A stretch of DNA of 64,000 nucleotides, from contig NC_015572.1 in assembly GCF_000214665.1 (NCBI RefSeq), forward strand, positions 2,294,001 to 2,358,000, read 5' to 3'. Positions within the stretch are counted from its first letter, which is position 1; every line of letters starts with the position of its first letter. Below, one piece after another: positions 1-11,208 of this stretch. Below the pieces are notes generated by a model. The model was not told the origin of the DNA. It did not search any database and was given only the letters and a program-made list of their open reading frames with translations. The translations under genes and the position numbers were made by a program. Origin of the DNA: Methylomonas methanica MC09 (GTDB lineage: Bacteria; Pseudomonadota; Gammaproteobacteria; Methylococcales; Methylomonadaceae).

Positions 1-1
1 C

Positions 2-1339
2 ATTTTCTTCGGCACGGCCCATCATCTGATAGAGCAGCAGTACGGCCAAATTTGGGTGGCTCTGCTGACCGTGGTGTTGGCGGGCTTTTATATCGGCCAT
101 GTGTATTTTTGCCTGGCTAAGCGCATCGCAGATAAGGAACTGCTGTTAAGTTTCATCGGTCTGGCTGCTTTTTTTCTGACGATAACCCTGCCGTTATTGT
201 TATCAAAGCAATGGCTCACCGTCAGTTGGTCGTTACAAGCCTTGGTGATGCTGTGGATGGCGGAAAAAATGCGCAGCCATTTTTTGCGGCAGGCAGCCTA
301 CGGTTTATATCTGATTGTATTATTCCGCTTCTGTTTTATGGATTTAGCCGATCAGTATGGGCTGGGCATGGATAGCGAGCAAAGCTTTGTCGGCTTTCTG
401 ATGGGTTTGCTGGAGCGGCTAATCAGTTTTGGCATCCCCATTGCGTCACTGGCACTGGCTTATAGCTTGGTCGAAAAACCGGTCGATCCAGCCGCTTTGG
501 CGTGCGATCCTGGAAACGATGTGCCGCTCTGGTTAAAAGACAACTGGCTGCTGCAAATAATTATGATTATGGCAGCCTGTATGTTGTTTGTGGTGTTGCA
601 ATTGGAGTTTTACCGCAGCTTCGCTTACTTGTATCCGCCGCTGCAAATGCCAATGCTGACCCTGGTTTGGTTAGCCATGTGCGCCTTGCTGTTGTTACGT
701 TATCTGACCTCGCCCGGCGACTGGCTATTGCAGGCGTTGAAGATTTTTGTCGGCGGTGTTTTGCTGAAGCTGTTGTTTTTCGATTTGCCGTCCTGGAATA
801 TCACCTTCGGTCACATTTCTTTACTGGATAATGTCTGGACGCTACGTTACGGCGGTGCTTATTCGTTCCAACTCGCCCTGATGCGCTTGCTGGATTTCGC
901 TGCAATTGGCGGTTTCCTGATGTTCGCCTATCTTAGGTTAAGTAAGTCCGGCGATCAGGTCGCAGTCATTCGGCGGATTTTTGGCGGTGCCGCGCTGGTA
1001 TTGCTGTTTACGTTTTTGAGTTTGGAAATTAACTCCGCGCTCTATCAATTTGTGCCGGGCTTGCGGTCCGGCGGTGTGTCTATCTTGTGGTCGATTTTTG
1101 CCTTGAGCTTGGTGTTTAACGGCATTAAACGCCAAATAGCCGTTTTCAGACTGGTTGGCCTGGGTCTGTTCGCCTTGGTGGCCTGGAAGGTGTTCTTCAT
1201 CGATTTGGCGCGCCTGGAACAGCTGTACCGGATCTTGGCGTTTATCGTACTGGGTATGCTGGCTTTGGGCGGTGCGTTTTTTTACATGCGTTATCAGCAA
1301 ACCTTTATCGGCCAAACCGACCCAGGGAAATCGTCATGA
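2..1339 (+). CDS. DUF2339 multi-pass membrane protein, C-terminal part (5' truncated by window edge)
   Basis: The frame is open from the first bases of the window, so the GTG at 56 is an internal codon and not the true start; the gene begins outside. About 445 residues are visible. They form a chain of roughly a dozen hydrophobic helices separated by very short loops, which matches the membrane region of DUF2339 proteins (usually 800-1000 residues, function unknown). The stop overlaps the ATG of the next gene (ATGA at 1336-1339). DUF2339 followed by DUF3999 is a recurrent pair, and this supports both calls. No catalytic motif is visible; a role in the cell envelope is only inferred. Confidence 0.8.
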   Translation: MFFGTAHHLIEQQYGQIWVALLTVVLAGFYIGHVYFCLAKRIADKELLLSFIGLAAFFLTITLPLLLSKQWLTVSWSLQALVMLWMAEKMRSHFLRQAAYGLYLIVLFRFCFMDLADQYGLGMDSEQSFVGFLMGLLERLISFGIPIASLALAYSLVEKPVDPAALACDPGNDVPLWLKDNWLLQIIMIMAACMLFVVLQLEFYRSFAYLYPPLQMPMLTLVWLAMCALLLLRYLTSPGDWLLQALKIFVGGVLLKLLFFDLPSWNITFGHISLLDNVWTLRYGGAYSFQLALMRLLDFAAIGGFLMFAYLRLSKSGDQVAVIRRIFGGAALVLLFTFLSLEINSALYQFVPGLRSGGVSILWSIFALSLVFNGIKRQIAVFRLVGLGLFALVAWKVFFIDLARLEQLYRILAFIVLGMLALGGAFFYMRYQQTFIGQTDPGKSS

Positions 1340-2682
1340 CTATCAAAATCATCCTGCTGTATTGTTTGTTATTGCCTGGGGTATTTGCCGCCGATGAATC
1401 AGTCTTTCGCTTCGGCCGCGATATTATTAACCCGGACGACAGTCAACAATCCTTGCTGGCCGTGCCGTTGGATACCGCTGTGTATGCGGCTACAAACGCC
1501 GATTTTAGCGACTTGCGCGTGCGCGATAGCGCCGGAGTCGAAACACCGTATTTGCTGCAAAAAATCGCCGGACGGAAAACCACGGTTAGGCGCGTTACCA
1601 GTCATGGCGAAAAACCGTTACTGCAAACACAGGGCGAGGACGGCATCGTCATCAATCTGGAATTAAAGCCGAACGCCGCCAACATAGACGGTTTCAGCGT
1701 GGTGACCACGCAACGTGATTTTGAATATGTTTTGGAAGTACAAGGTTCGGAAGAAGGTCGAAATTGGCACACCTTGGTCGACAACGCCTTGATTTACGAT
1801 TATTCCCGATTCATGAACGTCGCTAATCACGATGTGGTTTTGCCCGTTAACAGCGACAGACATTTTAAAGTGACGATCGCCAGAGCCATCGAAACCCGCG
1901 AAGCTGAATTGATGGAGCTGACTCGCACTCTGCAAGGCGACACGGAATTACAGCGTAACGAAAAAACCGAACTACAGCGTCAACCGCTGCACATCGAACG
2001 CATCGAACTGTGGCATAACCAAACCGAAACCGTCGCACACGCAGAGCAACTATTCGATTACCCCATTGCATTTACCATCAGCCAAGATGCCGAACACAAA
2101 ACCACCCAGCTCGATGTCCAGACCCAAAATCAGCCGTTAAGCGGGTTTACAGTTAACATCACCACCGCAAACTTCAGCCGTCAAGCAGAAGTGGCAATTC
2201 CGCAAAAGCAGGGCATGGAGACCCGCATGCAAACTTTGGCGCGCGCAAGCTTGCAAGGGTTGCACTTCAAAGATATTAATAAAGAAGATAACCGCATCGG
2301 CTTTGCGGAACAGCGTCGACCTCATTACCGTATCAGTATTTATAATCAAGATAATCCGCCTCTGGATATCGATAATGTCACCGGGTTCGGTCCGGGTTAT
2401 CAAGTGGTGTTTTTTGCCCAGCCCGGCCAAAACTATCACTTACAGTATGGGGCGAGTAGGGCAGTAGTTCCGCGTTACGATACGGCCCCCATCCAGACCT
2501 TACTGAGTAAAGGCTATCAAACTGTTGCTGCCGGTTTAGGTCCCGAAGTCGCCATTGTGCCCCAACAAGCCGGTTTCGATGCGATGCAGCTGCTTAACAG
2601 CCAGCTGTTTTTGGGTTTAGTGATAGGGCTGATGGTGCTGGTGTTGGGGTGGAGTTTATTTAGAGTTTCGCAAAGGCTATGA
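1336..2682 (+). CDS. DUF3999 family exported protein
   Basis: The protein has 448 residues. It starts with a cleavable-looking signal peptide (about 1-19, ending GVFAADES), continues as a long soluble, beta-rich periplasmic region, and ends with one hydrophobic helix near residues 422-443 followed by a short positively charged tail. This is the layout of DUF3999 proteins, which are encoded next to DUF2339 membrane proteins; here the starts and stops overlap by four bases, so the two are probably translationally coupled and work together at the inner membrane. The function of the family is not known. No cysteines or obvious active-site motif stand out. Confidence 0.8.
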   Translation: MTIKIILLYCLLLPGVFAADESVFRFGRDIINPDDSQQSLLAVPLDTAVYAATNADFSDLRVRDSAGVETPYLLQKIAGRKTTVRRVTSHGEKPLLQTQGEDGIVINLELKPNAANIDGFSVVTTQRDFEYVLEVQGSEEGRNWHTLVDNALIYDYSRFMNVANHDVVLPVNSDRHFKVTIARAIETREAELMELTRTLQGDTELQRNEKTELQRQPLHIERIELWHNQTETVAHAEQLFDYPIAFTISQDAEHKTTQLDVQTQNQPLSGFTVNITTANFSRQAEVAIPQKQGMETRMQTLARASLQGLHFKDINKEDNRIGFAEQRRPHYRISIYNQDNPPLDIDNVTGFGPGYQVVFFAQPGQNYHLQYGASRAVVPRYDTAPIQTLLSKGYQTVAAGLGPEVAIVPQQAGFDAMQLLNSQLFLGLVIGLMVLVLGWSLFRVSQRL

Positions 2683-2732
2683 AGTCCTCGCAAACCCGAT
2701 TGAGGCGAATAAACCTGTTTAGGCGAATCGCG

Positions 2733-3587
2733 CTAAAAAAGCGCTTTAGCTAACTCATTCGTTTGCAGGAACAAGGGCTGCAAATTTTCCAAAATTTCTT
2801 GATGGTCGGTATCCTTGATGCCTAGCTTTTTAGTCGCGAGCGTTATCGGTAATTCGGGTTGGTCGCTGAACAAGGTGCTGACTAACATCGCGGCATCGCT
2901 TATTAAGGCAATCAATTCCGCATGATTTTCCGGATAATCGGTCGAACGGTGAAATTTGATAATGGCGGTCAGATCGTCCGGTAATCCCCAGATTTCCGCA
3001 AACAAACCGCCAACCTCGCAATAATTGGTTTGCAGCGTATTTTCCAGCGCTTGATTTACCGTCAGCTGCGGTTGCGAAGCCAAGTTGGACAGCGCTTGAT
3101 TGGTTTCCTCGGGCATTAAATCCGCAAGGCAGATTAGCCCCAGATTATGCATCAAACCTCCCGTATAAAGTACTTGTAAAAACGCTTGTTGCGGTTGGTC
3201 AGGCATGGCGGAAGCCAATAAAGCAGATGCGTCGGCGACCAATTTACTGCTCATCCAAAAACGCCGAATATCGAACGCCGGACAGGCCCAGGTATTGAAA
3301 GGTGAAATCAGTGCTAATCCAATACTGACGCTGCGAACTACTTTAAAGCCCAAATTAATGCACGCGCGTTCAAGCGAATTGACCGGAACGGCCGGTGCGG
3401 CCCAAGCGGAATTTGCTAACGCCACCAAGCGAACCGCAATCGTGGGTTGTCGGCTAATAATACGCGCCAAGTCGCCATAATCGAGGTCCTGATTATTAAA
3501 TGCCTGCAACAATTGCTGCGCTTGTCTGGGTAAACTGGGGATTCGCTTCGAATCGGCAATCTTTTCACGTAATAGCAAATTATTCAT
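2733..3587 (-). CDS. HDOD domain protein
   Basis: The protein has 284 residues. The N-terminal 200 residues show the HDOD fold signature: the opening RIPSLPRQAQQLLQAFNN, then ISRQPTIAVRLVALANSAW, then GGLMHNLGLICLADLMP, where HN stands in place of the HD metal pair. HDOD domains are catalytically dead relatives of HD phosphohydrolases and usually act as signalling or scaffold modules. It is the last gene of a minus-strand operon and lies 8 bases after the hybrid kinase with GGDEF-EAL output, so a role in the same c-di-GMP circuit is likely. It lacks any attached output domain. Confidence 0.85.
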   Translation of the reverse strand: MNNLLLREKIADSKRIPSLPRQAQQLLQAFNNQDLDYGDLARIISRQPTIAVRLVALANSAWAAPAVPVNSLERACINLGFKVVRSVSIGLALISPFNTWACPAFDIRRFWMSSKLVADASALLASAMPDQPQQAFLQVLYTGGLMHNLGLICLADLMPEETNQALSNLASQPQLTVNQALENTLQTNYCEVGGLFAEIWGLPDDLTAIIKFHRSTDYPENHAELIALISDAAMLVSTLFSDQPELPITLATKKLGIKDTDHQEILENLQPLFLQTNELAKALF

Positions 3588-3595
3588 GGGCGCTA

Positions 3596-6500
3596 TTACC
3601 TTTTCGGCAACGGTAGGTTTTGGGCCGCCAATTCCAGTCGATAGTCTCTTGTTAATAGCATGGGTATTTTTTCAGCACTGACAGGTCCGCTAAATACATA
3701 CCCCTGAATTCTAAAACACCCCAGTCCGCTCATGACTAACAGTTGCTCTATGGTTTCCACACCCTCGGCTACCAATTCGTAACCCATGGCGTTGGATAAG
3801 TTGATTATGGTGCCCAGCAATATTGGGGTTTGCGGGTTATACAATACATCCTGAATGAAACAGCGATCAATTTTCAGGCAATCCAAGGGTATCTCGTTTA
3901 TGGATGCCAGAGACGAATAACCGGTACCGAAATCATCGATGGCAATTTTGACGCCGAGGCGCTTGATAGTATGAAAAATTTGCATGTCGCCTTGTGTTTG
4001 CATCACGCTTTCAGTTACTTCAAGCTCCAGTAATTCAGCGGGTAAGCCGCTTTCGGTCAATGCGCCTTGTACGCTGGCTAACAGGCTTTCGTCGCGAAAA
4101 TGCAAGGCCGATATATTCACGGAAATTCGCACCAAGGGCATTCCGTCATGATGCCAGCGCATCATTTGTTGGCAAGCGGTACGTAAAACCCAATCGCCGA
4201 GCTTGACAACCAGACCCAGGTTTTCAGCTAAATCGATGAATTCATTAGGCCCGATCAGACCGCGCACGGGATGTTGCCAACGTACCAAGGCCTCGACACC
4301 GTATATACGTCCGGTCAATAAATCCACTTGCGGCTGATAGTCTAGGGTAAATTGGTTATCGTCAACGGCGGTACGCAACGCTTGTTCGTCTTGCAAGCGT
4401 TTCATCGCCAATGCCGTCATTTCCGGGCGATAATACGCATAGCGCTGTTTGCCGGCTTTTTTGGCCGAATACATAGCCGAATCGGCCGCTTTCATCAAAT
4501 CGTGTTCGTTTTCGCCGTCTTTGGGAAATATCGCGATACCTATGCTGACACGCGGCTTCAGATGGTTGCCGGCCAAAATTAAGGGGTGATTGATTTCAAC
4601 CAAACAACGTTCCGCTACCTCTATCGCCTGGAATTCATCGTTTAGGTCGTTAATCAGAATGCAAAACTCGTCGCCGCCGAGCCTTACCGCTAAATCAACG
4701 TCCCGGATCACCAATTTGATACGTTGGGCAATTGCTTGCAAAAATTGATCGCCGACATTATGCCCAAAGCTGTCGTTGATATATTTAAACTCGTCTAGAT
4801 CGAGATACAAAAACGCAAACTGTTTTTGGTTTCGATTTGCCGATTTAATTATCTGCTCAATGCGCTCCTGATAAAACGCCCGGCTGCAAAGGCCCGTCAG
4901 TTCATCATAGTAAGCCAACTGGTGAATGAGTCTTTCGGATTCTTTTTGCCGTGACACATCCTGAACCGTGCCGGTCACGATTTTATGCGGGCCGTCAGCA
5001 ATCATCGCGGTTTCCTGGCTGACCACGATACGCTCGCCGCGTCGGGTGATTAATTTGTATTCGATTGCCGCGGCAGGGATGCCGTCCAAGGTCTTGTAAA
5101 TATTGTCCTCTACATGCGCTCTGTCTTCCGGATCGATCAGACTGATAAATTGCGGAAGCGAAGTGCATGAAGCGGATGGCTCGATGTGGCATAACTCCGC
5201 CAAGTAACCCGACATCTCGAATTTGTTTTCTTCAGGCATCCACGTCCAATAGCCCATACGGGCTATGCGCTGAGCGTTTGATAGTTGCAATTGGCGGGTA
5301 CGCAGTTCCGCGGTATCGCGGCTGGAACGCAACAGAAAACGAATATGGTGTACCAGAAGTGCGTAGTTCAGCGGTTTGATAACGAAATCCGATGCACCTA
5401 CCTTGTAAGCGCGGTTTATGGATTCAATATCGTCCAGGCCGGTAGACATGATAATCGGAATGTCTGCAAATGTTCTGTCGGCTCTAAGCGCTTTGCAGGT
5501 TTCGAAACCGTCCAAGTCGTCCATCATGGCGTCCAGCATGATTAAATCAGGCATCACGGTCTTCAACTTGTTTAGGGCGTCGTTACCGCTGTGCGCTTCA
5601 ACGATCTCAAAGCCGACGGCCTTCAGATTTTCGCAGGTAATCAGGCGAAAATTAGGGTCGTCGTCGACTACTAAAATCTGCTCGTGATTCAATTCCGCTT
5701 CAGTTCCGGCGATATCGTGTGTGTTTTCTCGTACGCCAGGGCTTGAATATTCCAGTTTTAAGGCTCGCAGCGTTTCGTCGAAAAGCGTTTCAAACTCGGC
5801 CAGCCGCGACGCAATGTTATTGAAGTTTTGCTCTCGTCCGGCGGTTTCCAACGTCAAGCAACTGGCGAATAGCGTGCGCGCGCCCAAATTGCCGCTGGCG
5901 GATTTTAGGCTATGCGCCGCTTTACGCAAGTCGTCTGCTTGTCTGTTTTTAACGGCGCGGCGAATGTCTTCGGCCAGATCGGGAGCGGTCTGTAGATACA
6001 GTGAGATGGATTTCTCCAGTAAACTTAGACCGTTACTATCGATAATGCCCCGCAAGGAGTCCAAGATTCCGCTATCGAGAATCTCGGTATCATTTCGGGC
6101 GGATGGCGAATTGCCGGGCAGGGGAGCCGTTGGCCTTGATCCTGTTTGAGTTGGAAGCCATTTTTTCAGGGTTTGCTCGATCTGGGCAAAACTGAACGGT
6201 TTGCTCAAATAGTCATTCATTCCGCATTGCAGGCACTGTTCCTCCACGCCTTTTTGCACGTCGGCGGTTAAGGCAATGATAGGGGTAAGCGCTTTGCCGG
6301 ACTGCTGCTCGTGCTGGCGAATGCTTATTGTCGCCGAAAAACCATCCAGGACCGGCATGTGACAATCCATTAGAATGATGTCGAAAGTGCGTTCCAATGC
6401 GAGATCTACGGCTTCCTGGCCGTTATTGGCAAGGTAAACCCTGCAGCCGATTTGCTCCAGAAAACCTTTCGCCACTTCTTGATTGACCAGATTATCCTCG

Positions 6501-8629
6501 GCTAACAGAATGCGGCCGCGTAACCCCTTGCCGGTAGTTTTTTTAGTTCCTTGCGGGGGCGATACATTAACCGGCGCCCGCGCTAACACTTCCCGCAAAC
6601 AAGTCAGCAATTGTTTCTGGAACACGGGCTTATTCAGATAATAGCTTATGCCATACTGGTTCGGTTGCGTGGTGTCTATGACGACGCTTTCCGAGCTGAG
6701 TAAAATCAAAGACAATCCGTTTATCTGCGGGTCCGCTTGAATGGCTTTTGCCAACGATAAGCCGTCCATATAAGGCATATGCCAGTCGAGGATGGCGATA
6801 CGGAATTTAAACGGTTGCCGGCCGACATCCTTCAGCAATTTCAATGCCCTGGGCCCACTGTCCGCGCAGGTAACTTCGGCGCCCCATTGCTGTAATTGCT
6901 CGGTGAGAATTTCCCGGTTGGTCGCGTTATCGTCGACGACCAAAATACGTATGCCATTTAATGCCGCGACATCCGCTTTGATAATCTCGGTTTGTGAGCC
7001 CAATGGCAAAGTCAGCTTAAAATAAAAACGCGAGCCATGGCCGGGTGTGCTGTGGAGCATGAGATCGCTATCCATCAGTTCCACCAATTGCCGCGAAATA
7101 GTCAGGCCCAAACCGGTGCCGCCATAGCGGCGGGTAATACTGCCGTCCTGCTGAGTGAAGCTGTCGAATATATACTGCTGAAATTCTTCGTCGATCCCGG
7201 GGCCGGTATCGATAACGTTAAACAGCAGCTCTATTTTTTCCGGGTTGGATGGGTTAAGGCTAGGGGTCAATTTCAGTTGAACCTCGCCTTGCTCGGTAAA
7301 CTTGATCGCATTGCCCAATAAATTGACTAAAACTTGTCGCAGTCTTTCCGAATCGCCGATCGCCACGCAATCAAAGTCGACTGGAATACTCAGGATTAAT
7401 TCCACGCCCTTGCGGTGAGCCTGATCGGCGAGTAAGTGGGTGGTGTCTTCCAACAGCTGCCGAACATCGAATTCCCCGGCCAGCAGTTGCAATTTGCCCG
7501 CTTCTATTTTGGAAAAATCCAAAATATTGTTGATGATGCTTAATAAGGATTTAGCGGAGCGATAGGCGGTATCGGCCAAACGGTGCTGGCGTTCGCTAAG
7601 ATTGGTATTCAATAATAATTCGGTCATGCCCATCACGCCGTTCATGGGCGTACGGATTTCATGGCTCATGGTGGCTAAAAATTCGGATTTCGCTTTACTG
7701 CCCGCTTGCGCCGCTTCCATGGCGTGGCGCAGTTCCGCTGTGCGCAGTTCTACCGTTTTCTCCAGATCGGCCCGGTGTTGCTGCAACTGCTGATCTCGCT
7801 GCTCGATTTCATCCAGCATGGTGTTGTATACGGCCGCCATTTCGCCGAACTCGTCCTGCCCCAACTGGCTGATTCGCCGGTTAAAATTCTTCTCGTGCGT
7901 AACGCTGCGCATAGCCTCCATTAATTCGGATAACGGCGACAGAAAAATTCTTTGCAATTTGGAAGAGACCAACAAGATAGTCAAGCACGTCAAAACCAGA
8001 ATTAAGCCGATAATGAAATAAAACCGGGATAACAAGGTCTGCAGTTCGCTTTGATCGTCCGCCAAATGTAAGATGCCCTGCAGTTCGCCGTCGATCAGTA
8101 ACGGTAGAAATACATGTAACTGATTTTGGTCGTCGTATATAACCGAGTTTTTGTACGGAGATATTGGGTTGTCATCCGCTTCGATCCGCAGCAATCGCCG
8201 CAGCAGGGTTTGGGGCTCGGACGATAAAAAATCCAACAAATCCTGCGATTGCGGACGGGCTTGTACTTGTGTGATGGCTGCCTTAATGGCTTCGCTACTC
8301 CAGCGTGCTACGTGCTTTTTGCGTGACTGGTATGACGCAAACAGGTTCGCGTCCTTGTCGTATAACTCGGCGGTAAGCACGCTGGGTAAACTGCGCATCC
8401 CATTCAAGATTTCCTGGGCGGTTTGGGTGTCTTGAAATGCTATGGACGCAGAACTGTTCCAGGCAATAATGTCGGCAATTAACAGTAGTTTTTTTTCTGT
8501 TTCATGCTTTTTAGTGACATATTCATTAATTACCACGGCCGCAGTGACCAAAAAAAGGGCCAATATGGCGATTGAAGCCATAATCGAGATTAACTTGACC
8601 CGGATTGGCGCATTATTAAACCACTTCAT
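3596..8629 (-). CDS. Hybrid sensor histidine kinase with three receivers, Hpt, PAS and GGDEF-EAL
   Basis: This 1677-residue inner-membrane protein carries a whole phosphorelay and a c-di-GMP output. In order: TM helix (about 12-35), periplasmic sensor, second TM (about 203-222), HAMP, HisKA with the phospho-His in [10 protein letters not shown] (H323), HATPase_c, receiver 1 (about 560-680, D615), receiver 2 (about 720-840), Hpt ([15 protein letters not shown]), receiver 3 (about 1005-1125), PAS, GGDEF (RLGGDEFCI intact) and EAL ([11 protein letters not shown] and [10 protein letters not shown] intact). Both cyclase and phosphodiesterase motifs look active. The start lies 2 bases after the YfiR-like gene, and the HDOD gene follows 8 bases downstream. 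The periplasmic YfiR-like protein is the likely sensor partner. Confidence 0.95.
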   Translation of the reverse strand: MKWFNNAPIRVKLISIMASIAILALFLVTAAVVINEYVTKKHETEKKLLLIADIIAWNSSASIAFQDTQTAQEILNGMRSLPSVLTAELYDKDANLFASYQSRKKHVARWSSEAIKAAITQVQARPQSQDLLDFLSSEPQTLLRRLLRIEADDNPISPYKNSVIYDDQNQLHVFLPLLIDGELQGILHLADDQSELQTLLSRFYFIIGLILVLTCLTILLVSSKLQRIFLSPLSELMEAMRSVTHEKNFNRRISQLGQDEFGEMAAVYNTMLDEIEQRDQQLQQHRADLEKTVELRTAELRHAMEAAQAGSKAKSEFLATMSHEIRTPMNGVMGMTELLLNTNLSERQHRLADTAYRSAKSLLSIINNILDFSKIEAGKLQLLAGEFDVRQLLEDTTHLLADQAHRKGVELILSIPVDFDCVAIGDSERLRQVLVNLLGNAIKFTEQGEVQLKLTPSLNPSNPEKIELLFNVIDTGPGIDEEFQQYIFDSFTQQDGSITRRYGGTGLGLTISRQLVELMDSDLMLHSTPGHGSRFYFKLTLPLGSQTEIIKADVAALNGIRILVVDDNATNREILTEQLQQWGAEVTCADSGPRALKLLKDVGRQPFKFRIAILDWHMPYMDGLSLAKAIQADPQINGLSLILLSSESVVIDTTQPNQYGISYYLNKPVFQKQLLTCLREVLARAPVNVSPPQGTKKTTGKGLRGRILLAEDNLVNQEVAKGFLEQIGCRVYLANNGQEAVDLALERTFDIILMDCHMPVLDGFSATISIRQHEQQSGKALTPIIALTADVQKGVEEQCLQCGMNDYLSKPFSFAQIEQTLKKWLPTQTGSRPTAPLPGNSPSARNDTEILDSGILDSLRGIIDSNGLSLLEKSISLYLQTAPDLAEDIRRAVKNRQADDLRKAAHSLKSASGNLGARTLFASCLTLETAGREQNFNNIASRLAEFETLFDETLRALKLEYSSPGVRENTHDIAGTEAELNHEQILVVDDDPNFRLITCENLKAVGFEIVEAHSGNDALNKLKTVMPDLIMLDAMMDDLDGFETCKALRADRTFADIPIIMSTGLDDIESINRAYKVGASDFVIKPLNYALLVHHIRFLLRSSRDTAELRTRQLQLSNAQRIARMGYWTWMPEENKFEMSGYLAELCHIEPSASCTSLPQFISLIDPEDRAHVEDNIYKTLDGIPAAAIEYKLITRRGERIVVSQETAMIADGPHKIVTGTVQDVSRQKESERLIHQLAYYDELTGLCSRAFYQERIEQIIKSANRNQKQFAFLYLDLDEFKYINDSFGHNVGDQFLQAIAQRIKLVIRDVDLAVRLGGDEFCILINDLNDEFQAIEVAERCLVEINHPLILAGNHLKPRVSIGIAIFPKDGENEHDLMKAADSAMYSAKKAGKQRYAYYRPEMTALAMKRLQDEQALRTAVDDNQFTLDYQPQVDLLTGRIYGVEALVRWQHPVRGLIGPNEFIDLAENLGLVVKLGDWVLRTACQQMMRWHHDGMPLVRISVNISALHFRDESLLASVQGALTESGLPAELLELEVTESVMQTQGDMQIFHTIKRLGVKIAIDDFGTGYSSLASINEIPLDCLKIDRCFIQDVLYNPQTPILLGTIINLSNAMGYELVAEGVETIEQLLVMSGLGCFRIQGYVFSGPVSAEKIPMLLTRDYRLELAAQNLPLPKR

Positions 8630-8631
8630 AG

Positions 8632-9180
8632 TTATTGCTTATCGATGATCTTGGCCAAGCTCAATAGTCGAGAACTGATGCTTAAATTCGCCTCGCGTAC
8701 CGAGGCAATATTGATGTGCAGGTTCATTTTATTGTCAACATTTTCCAATCCTACCATGCCGCCTTGTTCCGCAAAATCGCTGCCTGTTCCGATACTGAGC
8801 AAAGGAAGCTTTTTGATTTCGAGCAATACTTGTAACAATATGTTTTGCTTCAATTCGCTTAAAAATAAAACATCACATTGTTCGAAATTGCTTAAACGCG
8901 ACAGGTTAATAATCCGTAGGGTGTTTTCGCCGACCGGTTTATTATCGATTGCGGCAAAAGATTGTTGTACCAAGTTATCGCCTACCACACAGAAATCAAC
9001 CGTGCCCGGTGTGTCGGGTCGCGAGGCGGTTGGCCATGTCGTGAAGCGCACGATGTTTAAGGATAAGGCCGCAAGCACCGCATTTTCTTCAAAAGAAAGC
9101 GCTTGCAGCGGAGTTTGAACATTGAAAAACAGCCAAATGCCCAGCAAAACTTTAAATGGATAGTGCTTGTTGGCGCGCAT
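8632..9180 (-). CDS. YfiR-like periplasmic protein (DUF4154)
   Basis: The protein has 182 residues with an N-terminal signal peptide (about 1-28). The mature part follows the YfiR/DUF4154 pattern: an early FTTWP segment, a Val-Asp-Phe-Cys-Val strand, [11 protein letters not shown], and near the end a [19 protein letters not shown] segment followed by the Asn-rich stretch [20 protein letters not shown]. In Pseudomonas, YfiR is a periplasmic inhibitor of a membrane diguanylate cyclase. Here the gene sits between a TonB-dependent receptor (3 bases upstream) and a membrane hybrid kinase with GGDEF-EAL (2 bases downstream), so it probably relays a periplasmic or outer-membrane state to that kinase. 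Two cysteines are present (in DFCVVG and QCDVLF). Confidence 0.9.
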   Translation of the reverse strand: MRANKHYPFKVLLGIWLFFNVQTPLQALSFEENAVLAALSLNIVRFTTWPTASRPDTPGTVDFCVVGDNLVQQSFAAIDNKPVGENTLRIINLSRLSNFEQCDVLFLSELKQNILLQVLLEIKKLPLLSIGTGSDFAEQGGMVGLENVDNKMNLHINIASVREANLSISSRLLSLAKIIDKQ

Positions 9181-9183
9181 GCG

Positions 9184-11208
9184 TCAAAAGTCGAAGCTAA
9201 CTTTGCCATAGATACTGCGATCTATAAATGTAGGTATGGTTTCGATTTCAGATATGTATTCCATGTGACTTGCCGCCAATAGATTTTGTCCAACCACCGA
9301 TAATTCCAGGCTTTTGAGGGGCCGCCAAGCCGCTCGCAGGTCAAGAGTAACATAATCGTTGATATAGCGATCGCCCAGCGAATAAACCGCGTAGCTTTTA
9401 TCCACATAGCGAAACCAAAAATCCAGATCGATATCGTGTTCAAGGGAGAGAGAACCTCTGATCGAGGCGCGCTGCTGCGGGCTTACACCCGTGCGGGCGG
9501 TGCCGAGGCTGGCATCGAAACGGGTTTCAAGCCAGCTGTAGTTCAAATCCCAGCGCCACCAGTCCAGCATCTGCCAAACGGTAGCGACTTCCATGCCGTA
9601 GGTATGACCATTCAAGTTGTTGTTGAACGAGAGCGGTACTTGTACAAATTGCCCGTTAAACGTCGGTGTGCCTTGCGAAGTACCTCGTAATGAATTGTAA
9701 CTATTGTAAAAACCGCTGATATCCAAAGAAACGGATTTGAAAAAACTTGTGCGGTAGCCGGCTTCGTAGGCAACCACCCGTTCGGATTTGAAGTTGGGAT
9801 TGGGGATAAGCTGAACGCTCGTGGCAACTGGGCTGTTCTGGGGTGGCGTTTGCGGTGGAATGGTAACGAGCGGAAATGAAAATCCGTGCTCCACCCGAGA
9901 AGGGGTACGTACCGCTCTGGATACGCCGGCCCAAAATCGATGGTTATTGTGCGGCGCCCACATGATCTTGGCAAACGGTTGGCCTTCGAAGCCGCTATAG
10001 TCGTTATGTTCAAGCCTGGAACCGATCGTTAACCACAGTTCGTTGTCTATCAGCGCCATCTCGTCCTGAATGAATCCCGCGCCCACTTGGTCGTTGACGC
10101 TGGGGATGGTACCCAAGATAGGCGAACCGTTATGATAATAATCGTTCACGATGTGGTCGTGGCCGAAATTATAACTGGCGCCCCAGATGATTTCGTGCCA
10201 ATCGAACAACGCAAAGCGGTGCTGAAATTGCAAATCCAAGGTATGTCGGCTGTCTTTGTAAAGCGCCTGCTTGTGGCTATAGCCGTCGTAATAAAATTGC
10301 AGCGAATAATCCGAGGTAGGGGAAAAGGTATGTTGAAACCGACCCAAAAGATTGCCGCCAATATTGTCGTTGCTGGTGTTCAGCGTAAATAAATAAGGCG
10401 CTTCGGGCTGGGCGTAATAGCCGGCCTCGCCGATTGTGGCATGATACACATCGCCTTGTACGGTTAACGTATCCTGCATGCTTAGTTGTGAGTCCACGCG
10501 AAAACCGCCTTGTACCTTGTCCCAGCGATCGCCGCCCTTGCCGCCGGTTTGCAAGGTATTTGCATTGCGTTCGAAACCCTTGACATACGCTCTGGCCGTG
10601 GTGTTTTCGCCTAATTTTGTGCCGTAGCGGAGCGATCCGAAGCCCGTTTCCTTGTTACCGCCACCACCGGTTACCAAACCGCCTTGGGTTTTGGAGGAAT
10701 GTTTGGTCACGACATTAATCACACCGTTTACGGCGTTAGCGCCCCACAACGCCGCGCCGGGGCCACGGATAATCTCAATCCTATCCACGTCTTCCAGCAT
10801 GACGTCCTGGTTTTCCCAATACACCCCGGCAAAGGAGCGGGTGTAGAGATTGCGCCCGTCGATCAACACCAGCATCTTGTTTGAAAAGCGGCCGTTGAAT
10901 CCGCGCGAACTGACAGCCCATTGATTGGAATTGATTCTGGCAACATCCAAGCCCGGCGCCAAACGTAACACGTCGGGCAGGTTAGTGGCGCCGGAGCGCT
11001 TAATGTCTTCGTTGGATATCACGAATATCGCCGCGGCCGCATCATTCAACGATTGGGTTTTTTTGGCAACGGACGTTACTTCGACATTCAGCAAGTCTTC
11101 GACACTCAAGTCGGTGGCGAGACGGTTTTCATCCGCAGACGCAAGCGAGACAAAATTCAGTGCCGGGATAAAGAAGCACAAGTTAATGGCGGATTTAATT
11201 TTATTCAT
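9184..11208 (-). CDS. TonB-dependent outer-membrane receptor
   Basis: The protein has 674 residues: a signal peptide (about 1-25), a TonB-box-like region, a plug domain (about 45-160, with the motifs LPDVLRLAPGLDVARI, IEIIRGPGAALWGANAVNG and INVVTK) and a beta-barrel ending in Phe (GKVSFDF). It is at the short end for the family, like many vitamin-B12-type or signalling-type receptors. It is the first gene of the operon with the YfiR-like protein, hybrid kinase and HDOD protein, all spaced by a few bases. This linkage suggests that the receptor, or its occupancy, feeds the c-di-GMP circuit. The ligand cannot be read from sequence. Confidence 0.93.
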   Translation of the reverse strand: MNKIKSAINLCFFIPALNFVSLASADENRLATDLSVEDLLNVEVTSVAKKTQSLNDAAAAIFVISNEDIKRSGATNLPDVLRLAPGLDVARINSNQWAVSSRGFNGRFSNKMLVLIDGRNLYTRSFAGVYWENQDVMLEDVDRIEIIRGPGAALWGANAVNGVINVVTKHSSKTQGGLVTGGGGNKETGFGSLRYGTKLGENTTARAYVKGFERNANTLQTGGKGGDRWDKVQGGFRVDSQLSMQDTLTVQGDVYHATIGEAGYYAQPEAPYLFTLNTSNDNIGGNLLGRFQHTFSPTSDYSLQFYYDGYSHKQALYKDSRHTLDLQFQHRFALFDWHEIIWGASYNFGHDHIVNDYYHNGSPILGTIPSVNDQVGAGFIQDEMALIDNELWLTIGSRLEHNDYSGFEGQPFAKIMWAPHNNHRFWAGVSRAVRTPSRVEHGFSFPLVTIPPQTPPQNSPVATSVQLIPNPNFKSERVVAYEAGYRTSFFKSVSLDISGFYNSYNSLRGTSQGTPTFNGQFVQVPLSFNNNLNGHTYGMEVATVWQMLDWWRWDLNYSWLETRFDASLGTARTGVSPQQRASIRGSLSLEHDIDLDFWFRYVDKSYAVYSLGDRYINDYVTLDLRAAWRPLKSLELSVVGQNLLAASHMEYISEIETIPTFIDRSIYGKVSFDF

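Noticed and set aside
5418..6149. Plus-strand frames opposite the hybrid kinase
   Set aside because: They are antisense shadows; the kinase, receiver and Hpt motifs on the minus strand are unbroken.
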